Assembly: GCF_002797415.1 (NCBI RefSeq)
Contig: NZ_KZ454944.1
Span: forward strand, 829,745 to 893,744
DNA: 64,000 bases
Direction of reading: 5' to 3'
Source of the DNA: Bacillus alkalisoli
GTDB lineage: Bacteria; Bacillota; Bacilli; Bacillales; Bacillaceae_I
Shown here in pieces: positions 1 through 7,797 of the stretch. A model generated the notes under the pieces. The model was not told where the DNA came from. It worked only from the letters and a program-made list of their open reading frames with translations, and searched no databases. Numbering within the stretch: position 1 is the stretch's first letter; every line of letters begins with the position of its first letter. A program made the position numbers and the translations under genes.

Positions 1-481
1 AAAAGTTTAACGGTTCATCTAATAAGATATATTTTGGCTTACCAAGCAAAGATTGTGCAAGTGCTAGCCTTTGCTGCATGCCTTGTGAGAGCTTCTTTAT
101 CTTTTTCTTTGAAACATCTTCTAATCGAAAAACTTTTAATAACTTCGAAATTTGCATTTTTGCAAAAGAGTTTGGTAATCCTTTTAGTTGTGCAAAATAA
201 TTTAATAATTTTATCGGGGTAAAGTCTTGATACAATTCAATACCCGTTGGTACAAATCCTATTTGGCTACGAATTTCTAACAACTGCTCACTAATACATC
301 TATCATCATAATAGATTGCGCCGGAATCTGTTAGTTTTGCAGTCGCTAATAAGTGTAGGAAAGTAGATTTACCAGCTCCATTACTCCCAGCTAACAAACT
401 AATACCAAGAGGCAATGTTAGGGAATCGATGGTTACCTTAAAATCTTTATACTCCCATTGTAAGTTGTCTATTACTATCAT
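1..481 (-). CDS. ABC transporter ATP-binding protein (3' end outside window)
   Basis: The reading frame starts at an ATG at 481 and runs off the window's left edge after 160 codons. It shows an ABC ATPase core: Walker A GSNGAGKST (residues 32-40), a variant signature LSQGMQQR (131-138) and Walker B YILLDEP (151-157). The family couples ATP hydrolysis to substrate movement at the inner face of the membrane. It follows the membrane protein ending at 494 by 12 bases and is the last visible gene of a minus-strand operon with an ECF sigma factor. The partner permease is probably beyond the edge, or is the membrane protein at 494-1312. The substrate is unknown; LSQGM instead of LSGGQ is common in ABC-2 exporters. 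Confidence 0.9.
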   Translation of the reverse strand, partial: MIVIDNLQWEYKDFKVTIDSLTLPLGISLLAGSNGAGKSTFLHLLATAKLTDSGAIYYDDRCISEQLLEIRSQIGFVPTGIELYQDFTPIKLLNYFAQLKGLPNSFAKMQISKLLKVFRLEDVSKKKIKKLSQGMQQRLALAQSLLGKPKYILLDEPLNF

Positions 482-493
482 AATTATTACCTT

Positions 494-1312
494 CTATACT
501 TGGAAGTCTGTTGCAAATAAGCTCTTTCTTAGAGCACGAATGGACAATACAATACCGATAAACAACAGTATTAGTTGATAAATAGCCATATGATTCATTG
601 TAATGGTAGATTCTTCACGCCACAAATAATTTTCTTGCAAAAAGACGTCTGCTATAAAAATAGCAAGCCACGTAACGCCGGCTGCACCTAGTCCGAACAA
701 TACTCCTTTTTTCATCGTAACATACGCAAATGCTCCAAAAGTTAAAATAGCCGGAGCAATCCAATATAAGAGAAACGGTAACATATAAATCGAAACAGAA
801 GCACCTACAATAACAGAACTAACGACACCAAACAGTAAGTTCATAAAAAGGATGATTAACATTCTAGTCATTAATAACAATGCTGGTGGAAAAGGTGTAA
901 TACTTTCGACTAACCGAATTTCTTTATTCCATGATTGAAACGTATAAAAAATTCCTATTATGATGGAAAGAGGTATGACAAATAAAAAGAATGTTTCTGG
1001 ATTTCTTGGTGTTGCACTAGCTGTATATAGCGTTAACATAGTAAATATCCCTAAACTAACAATCCAAAAATGCCATTGATAAAAGGACAATTGATTTTTC
1101 ATCTGTGAAAGTAAGGTTGGTTTTTGTAATTTGAAAGCTTCTGCTGGAACTTCTTCTTGTTGCTGAAGCTTTGAGAACTCCATTTGTAAGCTGGATAAAA
1201 GTTTGTTTGTATCCTCATTGGAAGGTGTTTTAACAACATATTGGGCTAGTGTTTCTTTCAACTCATCTTCTAACCTGTACATTTCTTCGTCGTTGTTCTT
1301 GAAGTTGTTCAC
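494..1312 (-). CDS. Multi-pass membrane protein, possible ECF anti-sigma or ABC-2 membrane subunit
   Basis: The GTG at 1312 is chosen because AGGAGG lies 9 bases upstream. A longer in-frame ATG at 1336 would bury that ribosome site in the coding sequence. The 272-residue protein has a charged soluble N-terminus of about 90 residues and then about six hydrophobic segments. It overlaps the 3' end of the ECF sigma gene by about 50 bases, a layout typical of translationally coupled sigma/anti-sigma pairs. A cytoplasmic N-terminus followed by membrane helices fits an anti-sigma factor. Equally, the next gene is an ABC ATPase, so it could be that ATPase's membrane partner. I recognise no specific family; the sigma-regulator role is inference from position. 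Confidence 0.75.
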   Translation of the reverse strand: MNNFKNNDEEMYRLEDELKETLAQYVVKTPSNEDTNKLLSSLQMEFSKLQQQEEVPAEAFKLQKPTLLSQMKNQLSFYQWHFWIVSLGIFTMLTLYTASATPRNPETFFLFVIPLSIIIGIFYTFQSWNKEIRLVESITPFPPALLLMTRMLIILFMNLLFGVVSSVIVGASVSIYMLPFLLYWIAPAILTFGAFAYVTMKKGVLFGLGAAGVTWLAIFIADVFLQENYLWREESTITMNHMAIYQLILLFIGIVLSIRALRKSLFATDFQV

Positions 1313-1868
1313 TTTTAGCCGCCTCCTTCGTTTCATCTTCCATAAAATGCTTAAGCTTTTTTAATGCGTGAAATAAATTAGACTTTACTGTTCCAAGTGG
1401 TAAATCCGTTATTTCAGCTATTTCTTTTAACTTTAAATCTTGAAAAAAGCGCAACATAACAATTTGCTGTTGCGTTTGGGGCAAATGATTCAATGCATGT
1501 AGAATCTCTTTTCTAGTTTCTTGATGTTCATAAATTTCTATTACGGATGGCTTTTCATCTTTCTTAATAGGAAGATCATCGGCTGGCGGAGACTCCGAAC
1601 GGTATTGTGCACTTTTCCAATAGTCTTTACAAATATTAGTCGCCACACGATATAGCCATGCTTTTGGATGTGTTGGTATATGTTTTTGTTGTAATTGCTT
1701 TATTAAACGTATGAACGTATCTTGCACAAGATCTTCTGCTTTTTTTGAATCTTTCACAAGTCGTTCTATATATTGATAGATTGGCGCATGATAGCGATGG
1801 ACAAACACTTCAAAAGCTGTTTGGTCGCCCTTCGCCATTAGCTCTAACAATTGTTCATCTTGTACCAA
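1263..1868 (-). CDS. ECF-type RNA polymerase sigma factor
   Basis: This is a sigma-70 family protein of about 201 residues with only region 2 (AEDLVQDTFIRL; WLYRVATNICKDYW) and region 4 (LPQTQQQIVMLRFFQDLKLKEI, then LPLGTVKSNLFHALKKL as the recognition helix). This is the ECF architecture. The TTG at 1868 is preferred because GAGGGGGA lies 6-7 bases upstream; an in-frame GTG at 1886 has poorly spaced pairing. The gene sits in the middle of an operon: ABC ATPase and permease upstream, membrane protein and second ABC ATPase downstream. This resembles B. subtilis sigY-yxlCDEFG, where a sigma factor is linked to ABC transport genes. Its regulon is probably this operon, as is usual for ECF factors. 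Confidence 0.92.
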   Translation of the reverse strand: MVQDEQLLELMAKGDQTAFEVFVHRYHAPIYQYIERLVKDSKKAEDLVQDTFIRLIKQLQQKHIPTHPKAWLYRVATNICKDYWKSAQYRSESPPADDLPIKKDEKPSVIEIYEHQETRKEILHALNHLPQTQQQIVMLRFFQDLKLKEIAEITDLPLGTVKSNLFHALKKLKHFMEDETKEAAKSEQLQEQRRRNVQVRR

Positions 1869-1901
1869 TACTAATCCCCCTCTCACTCCTGTTTGTAACC
1901 T

Positions 1902-4127
1902 TCAATCTAAATTGTTTTCTACCTCATCCCATTTCTGTTTCCATTCTGAATAGGTAATGTATGGAGTGTCTAATATTTCATCATAAAAGAAAGCGAGAAC
2001 TTCTTTCACTTGCTCCTTCTTTCCTGTTTCTAGTGCTAGAGCAATTTCAAACAATACTTTTGAGTTATAATCATGAAATAAATTTTGTGATTTTAAAATT
2101 TCTTTAATCCGTTCCTCGTTACTTAAACTACTATTATTACTAAACCATGTTATATTTCCCAATTCATTTAACATATAATGAGACCTAGTGTAATAATTGT
2201 CAAAATAGTCCCAGTCCTTGCCGAAAAAGTCGACTAATGTCAACAATATATATCCATGTGCAATTCCGACGGTAACAGAGTCTTGGCGATATTCGACATA
2301 ATCTCCATACAGTTTCCGAGGGTTTTCAGGGAACAAAAATATATTTATTATTTCCGTAATATAATAGTCAGCTGTTTGGTCCATCCACTCATCATTATTA
2401 TAATAACCTAACTCCATTTGCATATCGTAAAACAAGGAGCTATCACGAGTGTTTGCGTAAAATGGATCCGATCCAGTCAATTGAAGGCCTGGGAGACTAA
2501 TTAACGTTGGCATACTAGATTGTATTGGTAACCAGTCCGAAAGATAATCATACATTCCGTTTAATTGTAACGAATTATCAATAAGCTTCTTCATTTGCTC
2601 TACTTTCGTCACGATAGATATAGGAACAGAAGAGAGTGATGTTTCTGTTAAACCATCCATTGAAAATAATGTTAAGCCAGTTCTATTATTGCTTTTAAAA
2701 ACCATAGTATTATCTTCAGTTATCTCTTTTTCCTCATATGTACCAAAAACCTCATGAGCAAAGCCAGTTAAGGAAACATGAAAGTCTGACGGATAAAAGG
2801 TATTACTATTAGATAGATTGGAAAGAGAAAGGTTTTCTTGCGCTGTATAATAGTCCAATTGAAATATTTTATATTGTCCAATAATTGGATACCATGCAAT
2901 ATTAGAAGGTAAAAACATGTCGGAGCCTTCAATAAAAGCAAGAAGTCTTTCGCGACCTCCTATAGTAGTCCATTCATTTAATTCACCAGAATATTTCACG
3001 ACTAAATTATTTTCCTCTAACTCTTCTTCTTCAAACGTTATGAATTGAAAATCCCGATCGAAATGGACACTTTTTCCGTTCCATATCACATCTTCAATTT
3101 CAAAGTTTGGATAGAGTGTAAAGGTAAAGGGCTGTTGGTTCGTCTTTTGTAGGGTAACTTTCGACTCTAACAAAATAGTATCTTGCTTACGTTTCATGTC
3201 AATCTTATAGGTTTCACTAGGAAATAGAACGGATTCGTTATCAGACTGTTCTTTTACTCCGTTTACTAAGTAATGATGATTTTGAAGTCGATCCTTCCAA
3301 AACATGGAGTAAGGTATAAAAGTACTACAAGCTACTATAGCTACTAAACTTATACTCACTAGCTTTGCGCTCTTTTTATTCATAAGCCTTTTTGACATTA
3401 ATTTTAATAGAGTAATGAAGAATAAAAGGATAGTAAATCCAATGACAAAAATTTGTGCATACATTTTTTCCGTTTGCTGAAGATTAATGGACCAACCATA
3501 TTGATAAGTGTTCGACAAGAAAAACTTATTTAAATGAAACACTTTAAAAATAAATAAGTTGTCCCTTTCCATAATGAAACCTTCCATGAAAAATGTTCCA
3601 AACATCCAAGCGCAAAACACGATAATATAAACAATTCTATGTGTAATAAAAGCCGCTAAAGTCATTCCGAGAACAATGGTAACGCTATATGCTATTTGAC
3701 TTTGTAAAAGAATGGAAACAGCTTCTTTTTGTAAAATAGAAAAGTCAGTATACGACTTCCCCAATAGAAAATACGGAATTAAAAAGACCACAGAAAAAAT
3801 ATTTGTATACAAAAATATGGACGAAAACTTCGCTAAAAGCTTAGACAAATAAGAATGTGGAAGTGTGTTCATCCATTCTAATAGTTCTGTCTGGCTATCC
3901 CTTCTAATGGATAAAACACTTGCTAGGAATACAATACCCAATGTAATGGTATGACCTAAAGATAAAAACTCGTACGAACTTCTTAAAAAGTCATGATTAG
4001 GGTAATAGTTTCTATTTGCCATCCAAATAACTGTAATGAAGAGATAAAGGATAGGGGTAATGAGAAAGAACCAATTTTTATAAAGGAATTTATTCTCTAA
4101 TTGAAACTGTTGCCAATACTTTCTCAT
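1902..4127 (-). CDS. ABC-2 type permease fused to a degenerate M1-aminopeptidase-like domain
   Basis: The protein has 741 residues. About the first 270 hold some seven hydrophobic segments like an ABC-2 permease half. The remaining ~470 residues are soluble and look extracellular. This second part begins with a beta-rich segment resembling the N-terminal saddle of M1 peptidases (IWNGKSV; VKYSGE; LPSNIAWYP) and continues into an alpha-helical region. M1 enzymes need HEXXH plus a downstream Glu; neither is present, so catalysis is unlikely. ATGA overlap with the upstream ATPase (4124-4127) implies co-translation and partnership. The M1 relationship is my reading of fold-like motifs, not a database match. 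A role in export or sensing of peptides or envelope stress under the downstream ECF factor is inference. Confidence 0.8.
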   Translation of the reverse strand: MRKYWQQFQLENKFLYKNWFFLITPILYLFITVIWMANRNYYPNHDFLRSSYEFLSLGHTITLGIVFLASVLSIRRDSQTELLEWMNTLPHSYLSKLLAKFSSIFLYTNIFSVVFLIPYFLLGKSYTDFSILQKEAVSILLQSQIAYSVTIVLGMTLAAFITHRIVYIIVFCAWMFGTFFMEGFIMERDNLFIFKVFHLNKFFLSNTYQYGWSINLQQTEKMYAQIFVIGFTILLFFITLLKLMSKRLMNKKSAKLVSISLVAIVACSTFIPYSMFWKDRLQNHHYLVNGVKEQSDNESVLFPSETYKIDMKRKQDTILLESKVTLQKTNQQPFTFTLYPNFEIEDVIWNGKSVHFDRDFQFITFEEEELEENNLVVKYSGELNEWTTIGGRERLLAFIEGSDMFLPSNIAWYPIIGQYKIFQLDYYTAQENLSLSNLSNSNTFYPSDFHVSLTGFAHEVFGTYEEKEITEDNTMVFKSNNRTGLTLFSMDGLTETSLSSVPISIVTKVEQMKKLIDNSLQLNGMYDYLSDWLPIQSSMPTLISLPGLQLTGSDPFYANTRDSSLFYDMQMELGYYNNDEWMDQTADYYITEIINIFLFPENPRKLYGDYVEYRQDSVTVGIAHGYILLTLVDFFGKDWDYFDNYYTRSHYMLNELGNITWFSNNSSLSNEERIKEILKSQNLFHDYNSKVLFEIALALETGKKEQVKEVLAFFYDEILDTPYITYSEWKQKWDEVENNLD

Positions 4128-4981
4128 TTTAGTTCCTCCAATAAATCCATGTATCCGTCTTCTAAAGTAGGTTCAATAGCTTTTGCATATTGGTAGGGCT
4201 TTTCATCTGCTAGAAGATATACAAACAATTGGCCGTTCTCTTCTTTCATTTGAAGAACCGTGTATCCTAATGAATCGCTAGTTGACTTAACAGGAACCTC
4301 CCAAACCTTACACCGCGCTTTCTCTTTTAAATCAGCCACTGTACCACCAAACACTTTTTTCCCTTTATTCAAAACAACTAAGTCATGACAGCTACTTTCA
4401 ATGTCAGATACAACATGAGTAGAGAGTAGGACACATTTCTCATCGCTAACTTTAGAAATTAAGTTTCGAAAGCGTAACCGTTCTTCTGGATCTAATCCAA
4501 CTGTTGGTTCATCAAATATAAGAAGAGTAGGATCGCCAATTAATGCTTGAGCAATTCCTATCCTTTGCTTCATACCATGAGAGTACGTTTTTACTTTTTC
4601 ATTTGCTTTAGGAAGTAAATTTACTTCTTCCAATACATGCATGATATGCTCTCGCCGAACTTTTTTGTTTTTAACTCCTTTCATAACTGCTATATAGTTT
4701 AAAAACTCATAAGCAGTTACTTGTGGATAAACGTGAAAGTGTTGTGGTAAGTAACCAACGCTAGAGCGGATATGGTTTGCTTCCTTTGTTAATGGTTTTC
4801 CATTTACGAAAATATCCCCACTTGAGGGAGCGAGAAGTGTTGCTAGTATTCTCATAAAAGTTGTTTTTCCAGCGCCGTTTGGGCCAAGTAGTCCAAGAAC
4901 CCCTTTTGAAAAAGTGAAGCTTACATCATCTAGGGCATTAAATGAATTATATATTTTTGTTAAACTTTTCACTTCAATCAT
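4124..4981 (-). CDS. ABC transporter ATP-binding protein
   Basis: This 285-residue ATPase has Walker A GPNGAGKTT (33-41), signature YSHGM (133-137), Walker B LLIFDEP (153-159) and the D-loop VGLDP. It is of the CcmA/ABC-2 exporter class. It is the first gene of the minus-strand operon and overlaps the permease gene by four bases (ATGA), so the two almost certainly form one transporter. The last ~75 residues are a non-catalytic extension. Upstream lies a candidate promoter (see 5014-5042). The transported molecule is unknown. Linkage to an ECF sigma factor suggests a cell-envelope or antimicrobial-response transporter, as an inference. Confidence 0.93.
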   Translation of the reverse strand: MIEVKSLTKIYNSFNALDDVSFTFSKGVLGLLGPNGAGKTTFMRILATLLAPSSGDIFVNGKPLTKEANHIRSSVGYLPQHFHVYPQVTAYEFLNYIAVMKGVKNKKVRREHIMHVLEEVNLLPKANEKVKTYSHGMKQRIGIAQALIGDPTLLIFDEPTVGLDPEERLRFRNLISKVSDEKCVLLSTHVVSDIESSCHDLVVLNKGKKVFGGTVADLKEKARCKVWEVPVKSTSDSLGYTVLQMKEENGQLFVYLLADEKPYQYAKAIEPTLEDGYMDLLEELK

Positions 4982-5013
4982 TTTCCATACTTCCTGACTT
5001 CATTTTTTACAAT

Positions 5014-5042
5014 AATTATAACGAATCAAGTGAGGAAAAAGT
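5014..5042 (-). promoter_or_regulatory. Candidate promoter of the ABC-ECF operon
   Basis: On the minus strand a TATAAT lies about 35 bases before the first ATG. An overlapping ECF-like arrangement is also present: AAAC, about 17 bases, then CGTT. The SigA -35 is poor. Autoregulation by the operon's own sigma factor is a guess. Confidence 0.35.
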
Positions 5043-5053
5043 TTAACTTTAGG

Positions 5054-5083
5054 AAAAATAAAAAACGACCAAATTTTGGTCGC
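5054..5083 (-). terminator. Intrinsic terminator of the coat-like gene
   Basis: CGACC/GGTCG arms with AT pairs within are followed on the minus strand by a run of Ts. It lies just after the stop codon at 5106 and separates this gene from the ABC operon. Confidence 0.75.
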
Positions 5084-5105
5084 TGAATAGTTAACGATAT
5101 TAAAC

Positions 5106-5564
5106 TTAGCCTCTCCACCTTAACGCGATGGTTAAGTTACAACAATTTTTATCACCTGTAAGTTTTAAATTAATTCCGTCGGGGTTGTATGTTACATCTA
5201 CACTAGAGTGTATGCCAGTTGTTTTTAACAGTTCATCTACTTTTTTGGTGTCAGATTCTTGTGCCGCACTCATGACAGATATTGCAAAATCTTTAGATTC
5301 AGCTAAGCGGTCTAAAACAAGACTAGCCTCTCTCATTAACTCTTGCATTTCATGTGCGGATTCGGTAAACATGGTCGGATCCACTTCTGGATATGGGCGC
5401 TGTGCAAAAGGATTATAATATTGATAATAATTTTGCCAATAGTTTTGTTGATTAGGGTGTGTTCGATAATTGGTAGTAGAAGCTTGGTGTACGTGCGGCT
5501 GAACAAATGGGTTAGCTGGGTATTGCATAGGAGAATAACTTGGTATTGAATGGTGGTACATCAT
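5106..5564 (-). CDS. Tyr/Pro/Gln-rich protein, possible spore coat component
   Basis: The protein has 152 residues. Residues 1-60 are rich in Tyr, Pro, Gln, Asn and His (YWQNYYQYYNPF), a composition typical of coat and other sporulation surface proteins. Residues 65-150 form a compact domain (MREASLVLDRLAESKDF; KKVDELLKTTGI) ending in a beta-rich tail with a Cys-Cys pair. Overall it recalls B. subtilis YuzC-type inner coat proteins, but I cannot confirm this. It is monocistronic, with its own terminator. The minus-strand start ATG has an AAGGAGTGG-like site just upstream. Function remains hypothetical. Confidence 0.75.
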   Translation of the reverse strand: MMYHHSIPSYSPMQYPANPFVQPHVHQASTTNYRTHPNQQNYWQNYYQYYNPFAQRPYPEVDPTMFTESAHEMQELMREASLVLDRLAESKDFAISVMSAAQESDTKKVDELLKTTGIHSSVDVTYNPDGINLKLTGDKNCCNLTIALRWRG

Positions 5565-5947
5565 TTTCCACTCCTTCCGAAAACATTTCTTTCATAGCCT
5601 ATGTGAGAGGCAGGAGGAGGGAAAGTTGTCATCCTGTATTATTTGTCTTTACTATTAATTTTTTGATTGTTGACGATGTTCACAGATATTTTTCTTGGAA
5701 TGATGGCTAATATACTTTAGTTAAAATAATAAATACGATTCGTTTATTGGTAAACGAATACTTATTTCCTTATAGTTGCGAGTAGTTAGTATTGAAATCC
5801 CCAGTCCTAACTACTACTTGTAATCATTCGTTTTTCAGCTAGTAGTAGTTTATTATAAAACTACTCACTTAACAAAATAATCATGACATACACGAAACGT
5901 TAGTTCATTATTTTTTCCTCCTATGTAGTTGAATTCTTTTGAATTCC
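5565..5947. other. Intergenic region holding a copy of the ~155-bp repeat
   Basis: There is no gene here. The visible content is a family-2 palindromic repeat (5721-5871) and AT-rich flanks. A family-1 repeat follows at 5948. Confidence 0.6.
5721..5871 (+). repeat. Family-2 dispersed repeat, copy 1
   Basis: The left end (ATTCGTTTATTGGTAAACGA) and right end (ATTCGTTTTTCAGCTAGTAG, then ATTATAAAACTACTCACTT) align with the ends of the better preserved copies at 14565 and 61373. The copy is divergent. Confidence 0.5.
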
Positions 5948-6074
5948 GCTGTAGATTTCCGCGCAAGTCTTCGCTTTCCGCGGGCGAGCCGGGAGCCTCC
6001 TCGGCTTCGCCTGTGGGGTCTCCCGCTACTCGCTTCTCCCGCAGGAGTCTCCGACTTGCACGGAAATCAACAGC
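5948..6074 (-). repeat. Family-1 GC-rich palindromic repeat, copy A (127 bp)
   Basis: It is bounded by inverted 20-bp ends, GCTGTAGATTTCCGCGCAAG and CTTGCACGGAAATCAACAGC. The interior is GC-rich with CTTTCCGCGGGCG and GTGGGGTCTCCCGC. Copies with the same ends occur at 17431 and 19352; this one is in opposite orientation. It lies at the 3' end of the SDR gene. Confidence 0.85.
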
Positions 6075-6113
6075 TAGATATCGAAATACTCAAAACAAGC
6101 AAATAGTTACACA

Positions 6114-6959
6114 TTACTTCTTATATAAGGTATGTAAAATAATTCGTTCCCATATAAACCAAGGGAGAATTTTTTTGAAGAATATAGTCCATTTTGCACT
6201 GCTTCCTACCGGGTACCTTAGTCTCGTTAATCTTTTCATTCTACTAATCTTTAACACTACATCTGCGACTTCATTTGGTGGGCTAAGTTTACTGTTATTT
6301 TTTTGCAATTGGGCTTGTATTCGTGTTAACATAGATGAATATACAGATAAATTTTCTTTCTCATATTTTTTTGCGAAGTATGTACCAGTTGTCCATATAT
6401 TAGTAGAATAAGAGCCAGGCTCAATAAGTGCAACATCTATACCGAATGGTTTTACTTCTAACCGAAGACTTTCGCTATACCCTTCTAGAGCGTGCTTGCT
6501 TGCAGCATATGCAGAAATCGAAGGCAATCCTAAGACACCACTTATGGAACTAATATTTACAATTTTTCCTGTCTTTTGCTTCCTCATAATAGGTAATAGG
6601 ACATTAGTCACTCGGATTACACCAAGAAAGTTTACTTCGAATTGCATTTTATATTCTTCAATAGACACGTCTTCCGTAAAACCACCAACCGCAAATCCAG
6701 CATTATTAATTAATAAATCAACACGATGATAATTATTCATAAAAAGTTGAAACTGTTTGACGGAATCGTCCTTTGAAACGTCTAGATGAGTAATCATTAA
6801 GTTTGGAAACCTTTCTGTAACAGTTTTAAGAAGATCCTGTTCTTTATGCTCATTCCGAACAGTTGCAATGACATTCCAACCATCTTTTAAAAATCGTTGA
6901 ACAAAAAGTAGCCCAAATCCACCTGAAGCACCTGTAATAACGACGGTTTTATTTTTCAA
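6114..6959 (-). CDS. Short-chain dehydrogenase/reductase
   Basis: This is a classical SDR with Rossmann motif TGASGGFG near the N-terminus, the NNAG structural motif and catalytic Ser (NISSIS) with YAASK. The family performs NAD(P)(H)-dependent oxidoreduction of alcohols or carbonyls. The start is TTG at 6959, with GGAGG seven bases upstream; an in-frame ATG at 7001 lacks a ribosome site and would add an unlikely 14 residues. This gives 281 residues, the usual length. The C-terminal ~60 residues are hydrophobic and basic, as in lipid- or sterol-type SDRs. It stands alone, divergent from the DedA gene. The substrate is unknown. Confidence 0.88.
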   Translation of the reverse strand: MKNKTVVITGASGGFGLLFVQRFLKDGWNVIATVRNEHKEQDLLKTVTERFPNLMITHLDVSKDDSVKQFQLFMNNYHRVDLLINNAGFAVGGFTEDVSIEEYKMQFEVNFLGVIRVTNVLLPIMRKQKTGKIVNISSISGVLGLPSISAYAASKHALEGYSESLRLEVKPFGIDVALIEPGSYSTNIWTTGTYFAKKYEKENLSVYSSMLTRIQAQLQKNNSKLSPPNEVADVVLKISRMKRLTRLRYPVGSSAKWTIFFKKILPWFIWERIILHTLYKK

Positions 6960-7136
6960 AGTTGGTCCTCCAATCAAAAAAGTGAGAGTGCATATAGTCA
7001 AGTGTAGCGTGTAAACAAATAAAAGAACATTTTAGAATAGATTAGAATATAAAAAAGAATAGATACTAAAATTCGGCTGTTTACTAAACTTATCAATGAG
7101 GGAATAAGTAAGTAAGTCAGGGAGGAGGGATGAGAA

Positions 7137-7745
7137 TTGGAACTAGATGTCATTATAGAAATTGTTCAGCAGTTTGGTTATATTGGTCTATTATTATGGT
7201 TATGGTTAGGCATGTTTGGAATACCTGTACCAAATGAACTGCTAGTAACTTCCATCGGTGTCCTCGCACAACAAAAAATTTTAGTGCTAATCCCTGCCCT
7301 AATTATAACGTATATTGGTGTCATTTTGAGTGTTACAACGAGTTATTTGTTAGGTAGATTTGCCGGGAAAGGCTTATACAATAAATTATCTAATATTAAA
7401 CGATTAAATCGATACTTTAAAAGAGCGCAAGATTTAATTGATCGCCATCATACCTTTGCTTTATGTTTCTCCTATTTCTTCCCTGGATTGCGCAATGCGG
7501 TTCCTTTTGTAGCTGGGTTTATGAAACTTCCTTTCTACCAGTTTGCCATTGCTGCGTATTCTGCAGCTATTATATGGGTATCGGCTTTCTTTTTCCTCGG
7601 GACAACGATTTCGGTAAACTTAGAGACGCTTATTGCTTATCGTGTGGAGATAACGGTCATTGTTCTTTTATTGCTTGTTGTATATACCATCATCAGAAAA
7701 TACTTAAAGGAAAAAGAAATTTTGCCAATGTCTAAGTATAGATAG
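7137..7745 (+). CDS. DedA family membrane protein
   Basis: This 202-residue integral membrane protein starts at TTG 7137, with GGAGGAGGG upstream; a nearby ATG at 7130 is out of frame. It shows DedA signatures: FGIPVPNEL early, and FSYFFPGLRNAVPFVAG in the middle, with the conserved Arg and Pro-Gly. DedA proteins are undecaprenyl-phosphate or phospholipid flippase-like transporters needed for envelope homeostasis and proton-motive-force maintenance. About four to five hydrophobic segments are visible, with a basic C-terminus. A terminator hairpin follows directly and overlaps the next gene's ribosome site. Several DedA paralogues exist in Bacillus and I do not assign one. Confidence 0.9.
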   Translation: MELDVIIEIVQQFGYIGLLLWLWLGMFGIPVPNELLVTSIGVLAQQKILVLIPALIITYIGVILSVTTSYLLGRFAGKGLYNKLSNIKRLNRYFKRAQDLIDRHHTFALCFSYFFPGLRNAVPFVAGFMKLPFYQFAIAAYSAAIIWVSAFFFLGTTISVNLETLIAYRVEITVIVLLLLVVYTIIRKYLKEKEILPMSKYR

Positions 7746-7757
7746 CGTATAAATACG

Positions 7758-7797
7758 ACCTCACTCTTCATACATTAGAAGAAGTGAGGTGTTTTTT
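7758..7797 (+). terminator. Terminator-like hairpin overlapping the next gene's Shine-Dalgarno
   Basis: ACCTCACT (7758-7765) pairs with AGTGAGGT (7783-7790), with a further CTTC/GAAG inside, followed by TTTTTT. The 3' arm AGTGAGGTG is also the ribosome site of the ATG at 7798. Confidence 0.7.

Noticed and set aside
34-222. 62-codon frame
   Set aside because: Antisense to the partial ABC ATPase gene, whose Walker motifs identify the true frame.
5929-6411. 160-codon plus-strand frame
   Set aside because: It crosses the GC-rich repeat and then lies antisense to the SDR gene; no ribosome site.
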